A stretch of DNA of 11,003 bases from an uncultured Prevotella sp. (GTDB lineage Bacteria > Bacteroidota > Bacteroidia > Bacteroidales > Bacteroidaceae). The stretch lies in contig CAKQPF010000084.1 of the NCBI GenBank assembly GCA_934256705.1, positions 1 to 11,003 on the forward strand, written 5' to 3'. This document shows positions 6,779 to 11,003 of the stretch, in pieces (position 1 is the stretch's first letter; each line of letters opens with the position of its first letter). The notes under the pieces are model-generated. The model was not told where the DNA came from. It ran no database searches and worked only from the letters and a program-made list of their open reading frames with translations. Both the position numbers and the translations under genes were made by a program.

Positions 6779-6790
6779 ATTTTATCTTTC
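6761..6790 (+). promoter_or_regulatory. Weak candidate internal promoter for the aminotransferase
   Basis: TTG at 6761-6763, a 19-nt spacer and TATCTTTC at 6783-6790 fit the Bacteroidetes promoter except for the last base of the -7 box (C instead of G). It lies on the right arm of the 18-bp inverted repeat and would give a leader of about 40 nt before the ATG at 6839. The match may be chance in AT-rich DNA. Confidence 0.25.
6764..6785 (+). repeat. 22-bp direct repeat, copy 1
   Basis: This is identical to 8284-8305 (starts TTTTTATTTATTGATA, ends TTTTAT). Both copies lie in gaps just upstream of a gene start in the same operon. The flanking bases differ, so only this core is shared. Confidence 0.7.
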
Positions 6791-6838
6791 CCAAGCATCA
6801 AGACAACAAAACAAGCTAAACCTCTAAACCACAAGAAC

Positions 6839-8155
6839 ATGAAAACTCCATTAGATTACGATATCGTCACTGCTGCCATGGACAGCATGGCTCTCGGCGA
6901 TTTCTCGCAGGCTACTATCCGCGATATCCAAGCCCTCTCCCGACTTCTCGAAGATAAGACCGGACAGACTGTCATCCATCTCGAAATGGGTGTGCCGGGA
7001 TTGCAGCCTTCCGAGATTGCCCTGAAAGCGGAAAAGGAGGCTCTCGAAAACGGATGTGCCACTTCTTACCCTCCTAATGGCGGAATACCACGCATCAAGA
7101 AGGCTGCTTCTGAATTCTGCAAGGCTTTCATCGGAGTGGATATCGACCCGCTCTGCTGCATCCCTACCACTGGAAGTATGCAGGGCACATTTGCCACTTT
7201 CCTCGCTATCAAGCATGCTTGCGCAGGCACTAAGAAGGATACAGTACTGTTTATCCAGCCTGGTTTCCCAGTGCAGACTACACAATGCGACGTCATCGGA
7301 CTCAACCACACTGGTCTTGACATTCATGATTTCCGTGGCAATGCCCTTATTGACAAACTCGACGAGATAATGGCTGAGGGTAATATCTGCTGTATCGTCT
7401 ATTCAAACCCTAATAATCCGTCGTGGGTTTGCTTCACTGAAGAGGAACTGAAAGGCATCGGTGCACTGGCTGACAAGCATGATATACTCGTGCTGGAGGA
7501 CCTTGCATACTTTGCAATGGACTTCCGCCGTGACCTCTCCCACCCTTACGAGGCTCCTTATCAGGCTACTGTGGCTAAATATACGGATAACTACGTGCTG
7601 TGGGTATCTGGTTCCAAGGCTTTCTCTTACGCAGGACAACGTATTGGCGTAACTTGCATCAGCAACAAACTCTACCATCGCGTCTATGAACCTCTGAAAA
7701 AGAAATTCAATGTGGGCGAGTTTGGTAATTTTCTCTGCAACAGACTGATGTACACACTGTCGAGCGGCACGACACATAGCGTGCAGCATGCCATGGCTGC
7801 ATTGATGGAGGCAGCTTGCGAAGGACGCTATAATTTCCTCGACGATGTAAAGGAGTATGGTCGCCGTGCCAAATATCTGAAGGACGTGCTGCTCTCCAAT
7901 GGTTTCTATCTGGTATATGACAATGACATGGGAGCACCGCTGGCTGACGGTTTCTACTTCACTGTGCAGTATCCTGGGATGAATGATCTGCAGTTGACCC
8001 GCGAACTGATGTACTATGGCATCGCTGTTTTCCCTCTCGACACTATGGGTTCCAATGAGCAGGGAGTCAGGGTATGCACCTCTTTTTTCAAGAAAGATCA
8101 GGAAGAGATGTTCAAGAATCGCATCGAGGACTTCCATAGGAATCATCCGCTTTAG
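6839..8155 (+). CDS. Fold-type I PLP aminotransferase, probably acting on aromatic amino acids
   Basis: This is a 438-residue pyridoxal-phosphate enzyme of the aspartate aminotransferase fold (class I/II). Visible features are SYPPNGGIPRIKKAA (76-90), the phosphate-site loop TTGSMQG (110-116), SNPNNPS (189-195), the pyridine-binding aspartate in LVLEDLAYFAMD (D221, Y224), the Schiff-base lysine in VSGSKAFSYAGQRIG (K260) and R268 just after it. The open frame extends upstream to a TTG at 6761 that lies in repeat DNA. The ATG at 6839 is chosen because it begins the conserved protein. Its position between PaaK and the thioesterase, in an operon headed by IorAB, suggests it interconverts aromatic amino acids and aryl-pyruvates with 2-oxoglutarate or a similar partner. 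Specificity is inferred from context, and alanine- or other 2-oxoacid-specific activity is possible. Confidence 0.9.
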   Translation: MKTPLDYDIVTAAMDSMALGDFSQATIRDIQALSRLLEDKTGQTVIHLEMGVPGLQPSEIALKAEKEALENGCATSYPPNGGIPRIKKAASEFCKAFIGVDIDPLCCIPTTGSMQGTFATFLAIKHACAGTKKDTVLFIQPGFPVQTTQCDVIGLNHTGLDIHDFRGNALIDKLDEIMAEGNICCIVYSNPNNPSWVCFTEEELKGIGALADKHDILVLEDLAYFAMDFRRDLSHPYEAPYQATVAKYTDNYVLWVSGSKAFSYAGQRIGVTCISNKLYHRVYEPLKKKFNVGEFGNFLCNRLMYTLSSGTTHSVQHAMAALMEAACEGRYNFLDDVKEYGRRAKYLKDVLLSNGFYLVYDNDMGAPLADGFYFTVQYPGMNDLQLTRELMYYGIAVFPLDTMGSNEQGVRVCTSFFKKDQEEMFKNRIEDFHRNHPL

Positions 8156-8199
8156 TTTTTTTATTTCGATAATGAATAAGATATCAATGTTTTAATATT

Positions 8200-8282
8200 G
8201 TTGTTTTGTGGTTTGGTTGTTTGGTTGTTTTGTTGAATGTATAAACAATGCAATCAACAAGACAACTAAACAACCAACAACC
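8200..8282. repeat. TG-rich/CA-rich hairpin between the aminotransferase and thioesterase genes
   Basis: A TG-rich arm (8200-8236) and a CA-rich arm (8254-8282) pair over about 24 consecutive positions with no mismatch other than two G-U wobbles; the loop is 17 nt. It ends in CCATTTTTATTT, so it resembles an intrinsic terminator or attenuator. The same style of sequence occurs at 5244-5345. A CA-rich half only is seen at about 6797-6836. Confidence 0.65.
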
Positions 8283-8283
8283 A

Positions 8284-8305
8284 TTTTTATTTATTGATAT
8301 TTTAT
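8284..8305 (+). repeat. 22-bp direct repeat, copy 2
   Basis: This is an exact copy of 6764-6785 and follows the TG/CA hairpin directly. It contains the in-frame TTG at 8294 that would falsely extend the thioesterase gene. The thioesterase ATG lies 18 nt after it. Confidence 0.7.
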
Positions 8306-8323
8306 ATTACTAAAGAAGCAATC

Positions 8324-8740
8324 ATGCAACTAATAGACTTCCTTAACGAAAAAGACCGTTTTGCAAAGAGCATCGGAGCACAGCTCACAGAGCTACGCGA
8401 AGGCTATTCCCGCGCCGAACTGACCGTGGAAGAGCGTCATCTCAATGGCGCAGACGTGTGTCAGGGCGGTGTCATCTACACTCTTGCCGACCTTGCGTTC
8501 GCTGGCGTGGCAAATGGTCACGGACTTATAACGCTCGGCATCAACAATTCCATTACCATATTGAAATCCGCTTTGCTCGGTGACACCATCATTGCAGAGG
8601 CCACAGAAGTGGTGAACCATCACCGCCTACCCTACTGCGACATCAAGATAACCAACCAGAATGGTGACATCATAGCCATAATGACGGGTCTCGGCTACAG
8701 ACTAAAGAAAGAATTCCCCGCGTTGAAAGGCAATGAGTGA
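8324..8740 (+). CDS. paaI: PaaI-type hotdog-fold acyl-CoA thioesterase
   Basis: This is a 138-residue single hotdog-domain thioesterase, the typical size of PaaI, which hydrolyses aryl-CoA esters such as phenylacetyl-CoA. The family signature is seen at HLNGADVCQGGVIYTLADLAFA (39-60): the conserved asparagine N41, the helix-start GG, and the catalytic-type aspartate D56 in LADLAFA. The usual PaaI sequence at the turn is CHGG; here it is CQGG (Q47). The second half (NNSITILKSALLGDTIIAEA, 74-93) fits the hotdog beta-sheet. The open frame reaches back to a TTG at 8294 in repeat DNA, so the ATG at 8324 is preferred. As the last gene of the aryl-CoA operon it probably releases CoA from excess arylacetyl-CoA, yielding free acid for export. 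Confidence 0.9.
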   Translation: MQLIDFLNEKDRFAKSIGAQLTELREGYSRAELTVEERHLNGADVCQGGVIYTLADLAFAGVANGHGLITLGINNSITILKSALLGDTIIAEATEVVNHHRLPYCDIKITNQNGDIIAIMTGLGYRLKKEFPALKGNE

Positions 8741-8866
8741 TTGGCATTTATGACATGAATGAATGCGACGACAAACTTTTATTGCGTTTGATTACAGTCC
8801 ATTGCTAAGTTTAATTTTTTACAAACATTTCCTCCTTCTTTTTAATCATATATCAGAAAAAAAATA

Positions 8867-8874
8867 TAACTTTG
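8867..8874 (+). promoter_or_regulatory. Promoter -7 element of the small gene at 8903
   Basis: TAACTTTG is an exact TAnnTTTG match, and TAACTTTGCA is a common Bacteroidetes form. The -33 region at about 8841-8846 is T-rich but has no clear TTG. Transcription would start near 8881, giving a leader of about 20 nt. The 8741-8866 stretch before it holds no gene or clear terminator that I can see. Confidence 0.5.
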
Positions 8875-8902
8875 CATACGTAACTATAAATCAGCATAAT
8901 GA

Positions 8903-9064
8903 ATGGAGATACAACTGAACGATTATCACAAGAAAGTCAATGCCCAGATGCAAAAGAGCATGGCTTATTGGCGAGAGCATCCGCTTTCACTGGAGGAGTG
9001 CTTAGCGCAATTCAAGCGCTTGCGGGAACAACGGCTTGCAAGGGAGTCCAAATTGCAAGGCTAA
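8903..9064 (+). CDS. Small hydrophilic helical protein, 53 residues, function unknown
   Basis: This short gene begins MEIQLNDYHKK and ends with a charged stretch rich in Arg, Glu, Leu and Gln (LAQFKRLREQRLARESK). It is predicted to be mostly helical and cytoplasmic, with no signal peptide, membrane segment or Cys pair. It overlaps a longer open frame (8899-9093, 64 codons) whose product has an uneven, Ala/Gly/Thr-rich composition. The 53-codon frame is preferred because its product looks like a natural soluble protein (AYWREHPLSLEECLAQFKRL). It has its own promoter about 30 nt upstream and a terminator 20 nt downstream, so it seems to be a single-gene transcript. I do not recognise the family. 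Confidence 0.55.
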   Translation: MEIQLNDYHKKVNAQMQKSMAYWREHPLSLEECLAQFKRLREQRLARESKLQG

Positions 9065-9084
9065 GAGATTGTGCTAAGGCGAAA

Positions 9085-9130
9085 AAAAGATAAGACCTCA
9101 ACGAAGAATTTCTTTGAGACCTTATCTTTT
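9085..9130. terminator. Bidirectional intrinsic terminator between converging genes
   Basis: A 10-bp perfect stem (AAAAGATAAG at 9085-9094 with CTTATCTTTT at 9121-9130) continues, after a two-base internal mismatch, as CTCAA/TTGAG. An A tract leads in and a T tract leads out, so it works in both directions. It lies between the small rightward gene (stop at 9064) and the leftward surface-protein gene (stop at 9148). Confidence 0.75.
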
Positions 9131-9147
9131 AGCTTTTGTCAACTATC

Positions 9148-10449
9148 TTATCTTTTATTATTTTTCACTGGACGTATTGCTTGTGGACTTTCCCTTTTTA
9201 TAGTTCCATCGGTAAACCATAAATATTTTTTTTCATAATCAAACATCAAGCTATACACTCGCCCCTTATCGCCTTGCTGTACAGAAAGCTGACCTGTCAT
9301 AAACCCAGAAAAATCCCCATAATAATGTCTTATACTTCCGTCTAAATCAGTATGATAACCTGAATATATATTAGTCACCCCATAAGGAATAAAGATGCTA
9401 TTTCGATTATGCCCTTCTACTATATAACCAGGAATATCATTATACATTACTCTTGCATAAGCGCAAGAAGAAAACAATTCTGACATTTGTTCATATGTAG
9501 GCAAAGACCATTCATTACCCATTTGTTTTTTAACAACATCATAATCTGTCCCACAAATATCGTTTCCGATATCTATATATTGTCCATTGCTATAGTATGC
9601 ATATGTACCAGAATAAGGATGCAACTCACCCCAAGCATATTTTTCCCCAATCCCTTCCGGTATATCAGAACCCAAATTATGGCTACACCACTTTACACTC
9701 AATCCTAAATCTATAGCTTCTCCTTTCGTTACTTCTGAGATATTTTCTGTCGTAAAAGAGCGAATTGCTCCATAATAATAAGTATTTGTTACAGGAATAT
9801 ACAAATAAGCCACATAATAATACTTAGTATTCATTTCCAAATTATTTGCTTGTAATACATATACAGATTTATCTTTTGAAGTAGCATCCGCTATCAATAT
9901 CAATCCATTATCATTTGTTGGTTTTTCTTCTTTTGAACAATATATTCCTACCTGAAATACATCTATACTACTAGGTATATTTACACTTGCCGTCAACAAA
10001 GCCTTAGATATATAAATGCTGTCACTTAAACCAGTCTGCACCATCTCATTTTCACTTTTTTCCATTACAGAAACAAAGTATGAAGCCTCTAATGCTTTAA
10101 AAGAAGATGTTGATTCGACTTTTGCTATAATTTCAGCTTTACCTACAGAGTTAGCATTGACTTCCCCAGAAATGGCATCTACTGACGCTACTTGTGGGTT
10201 ACTAGAACTATAAGTAATCAATCCATCGCTATTTGTTTCTACAGGTTGTGTGAAACTTTCTCCTACGAACAAATCTTTTTGCAGCGAATTAAATTTTGCA
10301 TATTCTTTAAAAAACCAACTAACGCTATCAATCGTAGTTACGTCATAATCCTTATATGTGTTGTCTTTAAAACTTATACGCATGACATTCTGCGCAAAAA
10401 CCCCATGCATAAGAAACATGGCACACAATAGTAAAAAATACTTCTTCAT
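9148..10449 (-). CDS. Secreted multi-domain surface protein (BIG2-like, fibronectin-like, FISUMP-like domains)
   Basis: This is a 433-residue exported protein. A signal peptide covers residues 1-20 (MKKYFLLLCAMFLMHGVFAQ). Residues 22-46 (ISFKDNTYKDYDVTTIDSVS) match a short beta segment often found at the start of Bacteroidetes surface proteins. A bacterial Ig-like group 2 domain is likely at about 58-112 (ITYSSSNPQVASVDAISGEV). A fibronectin III-like strand region follows at about 140-235. The C-terminal domain from about 244 (EAIDLGLSVKWCSHNLG...KYAWGE, then NEWSLPTYEQMSELF) resembles the FISUMP/DUF1566-type lectin-like fold common in Bacteroidetes, ending RPVKNNKR. No lipobox or T9SS tail is seen on this protein. 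Its start overlaps the stop of the upstream gene by four bases. The AT-rich base composition differs from the metabolic genes to the left. Its ligand is unknown. Confidence 0.82.
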   Translation of the reverse strand: MKKYFLLLCAMFLMHGVFAQNVMRISFKDNTYKDYDVTTIDSVSWFFKEYAKFNSLQKDLFVGESFTQPVETNSDGLITYSSSNPQVASVDAISGEVNANSVGKAEIIAKVESTSSFKALEASYFVSVMEKSENEMVQTGLSDSIYISKALLTASVNIPSSIDVFQVGIYCSKEEKPTNDNGLILIADATSKDKSVYVLQANNLEMNTKYYYVAYLYIPVTNTYYYGAIRSFTTENISEVTKGEAIDLGLSVKWCSHNLGSDIPEGIGEKYAWGELHPYSGTYAYYSNGQYIDIGNDICGTDYDVVKKQMGNEWSLPTYEQMSELFSSCAYARVMYNDIPGYIVEGHNRNSIFIPYGVTNIYSGYHTDLDGSIRHYYGDFSGFMTGQLSVQQGDKGRVYSLMFDYEKKYLWFTDGTIKRESPQAIRPVKNNKR

Positions 10450-10877
10450 TTTTTAAAATATTTATATGTTCTTACTTTATCTTTTATCACATACAACCCA
10501 TTAGGTAAATCTTGGGTAATCATAGAAAAATGATGCTGTTTATCAAGTTTACTTTTTTTCACCAAAACTCCCAAAACATTATAAACATACAATTCGCGTT
10601 CACCCTTAGAATTTACTGTAAGTTCCTCAACCTTAGTTGAAGCTTCTTCAAAAGTTATTTTAACTAAATCACTTAAAGAACATTCTATAAAATCTGATGT
10701 CGTTGCTAATATTATTTTATTATTTCGGTATATCATTCTTGGGTAGTCCCCAAAACTAAAACTGGTTTTGTTACCATTGTTATGGTAGAAAACTATATTG
10801 GTATTTTTTGTTTGAGCTCTTACACTTAGAAATAATATTCCCAAAATGAACACAATAGATATACGTTTTAAAAACAT
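10446..10877 (-). CDS. Small exported protein with a T9SS type A sorting-like C-terminus
   Basis: This is a 143-residue protein with a signal peptide (MFLKRISIVFILGILFLSVRAQ, 1-22). A short N-terminal beta module (24-77, NIVFYHNNGNKTSFSFGD ... LSDLVKITF) is similar in style to the start of the next protein. The C-terminal 60 or so residues (ELYVYNVLGVLVKK at 95-108, DLPNGLYVIKDKVRTYKYFKK at 123-143) fit the Por secretion/type IX type A sorting domain. An upstream TTG at 10889 is in frame, but the ATG at 10877 begins the signal peptide cleanly. Apart from signal, module and sorting domain, little is left, so it looks like a minimal or degenerate T9SS cargo. It is the first gene of a two-gene operon, with an ATGA overlap. 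A weak -7-like TAAGTTTA sits at 10900-10893. Confidence 0.75.
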   Translation of the reverse strand: MFLKRISIVFILGILFLSVRAQTKNTNIVFYHNNGNKTSFSFGDYPRMIYRNNKIILATTSDFIECSLSDLVKITFEEASTKVEELTVNSKGERELYVYNVLGVLVKKSKLDKQHHFSMITQDLPNGLYVIKDKVRTYKYFKK

Positions 10878-10931
10878 TATCAACAACAATATTAAACTTA
10901 CTGTTTCCCAGAAATAAGCAGTTAATAAATA

Positions 10932-11003
10932 GGGTGTCCAGTTAGATGTTCCGGAAAACAGAAGCTGAAATCACCCGTTAAGTTGTTGATACAACACTCT
11001 GAA
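10932..11003 (-). mobile_element. Probable end of an insertion sequence, cut by the window edge
   Basis: The sequence from GGGTGTCCAGTT at 10932 looks like a terminal inverted repeat. It is followed inward by a short spacer and the last codons of a leftward open frame ending at 10971. GGGTG (10932-10936) can pair with CACCC (10972-10976), and TTCCGGAA lies at 10949-10956. The other end and the target duplication are outside the window, so family and exact boundary are not known. The alternative is a terminator-like structure after an ordinary gene. Confidence 0.35.
10971..11003 (-). CDS. C-terminal ten codons of a probable transposase (partial)
   Basis: Read leftward, the frame gives FRVLYQQLNG followed by TGA at 10973-10971. 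Such a tail, a few tens of bases from a GGGTGTCC-like end, is what one expects for the 3' end of a transposase. Ten residues are too few for family assignment. It would be transcribed toward the secreted-protein pair and might read into it. Confidence 0.3.
   Translation of the reverse strand, partial: FRVLYQQLNG

Noticed and set aside
6761..6838. TTG-initiated 26-residue extension of the aminotransferase
   Set aside because: It lies in inverted and direct repeat DNA. The conserved protein begins at the ATG at 6839.
7403..8146. A 247-codon leftward open frame
   Set aside because: It is antisense to the aminotransferase gene, which carries the clear PLP lysine and aspartate motifs. There is no promoter or domain for the reverse frame.
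8899..9093. A 64-codon frame overlapping the 53-codon small gene
   Set aside because: Its product is Ala/Gly/Thr-rich and unlike a folded or typical secreted protein, and it runs into the terminator stem. The frame starting at 8903 gives a more natural protein.

Overview
The window looks like a chromosomal segment of a Bacteroidales bacterium, most likely a Prevotella/Segatella relative. Three things suggest this: promoters of the Bacteroidetes type (TTG, about 19 bp, TAnnTTTG), an ExbB/ExbD cluster with the Bacteroidetes gene arrangement, and a secreted protein ending in a type IX secretion (T9SS) sorting-like domain. The genus is an inference; no rRNA or other marker is present.

Left part (1-2766). 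A leftward promoter at the extreme left edge drives a gene outside the window and is surrounded by copies of a 9-base motif. Next comes a leftward operon: an ExbB/TolQ/MotA-type proton channel, a four-helix membrane protein of unknown role, and two ExbD-type proteins. The first three genes overlap. Together they should form an inner-membrane proton-driven motor that energises outer-membrane transport through a TonB encoded elsewhere.

Middle part (2804-8740). Divergently transcribed from the motor operon is a rightward set: iorA and iorB (indolepyruvate/aryl-pyruvate:ferredoxin oxidoreductase), a phenylacetate-CoA ligase, a fold-type I PLP aminotransferase and a PaaI-type hotdog thioesterase. 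These form a coherent pathway: aromatic amino acid <-> aryl-pyruvate <-> arylacetyl-CoA <-> arylacetate. It could run oxidatively, excreting phenylacetate or indoleacetate and conserving energy. It could also run reductively, making Phe/Tyr/Trp from arylacetates. IorA lacks the usual C-terminal ferredoxin domain. The three gaps downstream of iorB carry low-complexity or inverted-repeat DNA, including a 22-bp exact direct repeat shared by two gaps. The iorA leader is about 210 nt long and holds a possible 34-codon upstream ORF.

Right part (8741-11003). A small 53-codon gene with its own promoter ends at a bidirectional terminator. Facing it is an AT-rich leftward two-gene operon of exported proteins: a mini-protein with a T9SS-like C-terminus, then a BIG2/fibronectin-like/FISUMP-like surface protein. 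Immediately upstream of that pair, at the right edge, is what looks like the end of an insertion sequence with the last ten codons of a transposase. This side looks accessory or recently acquired compared with the metabolic core.
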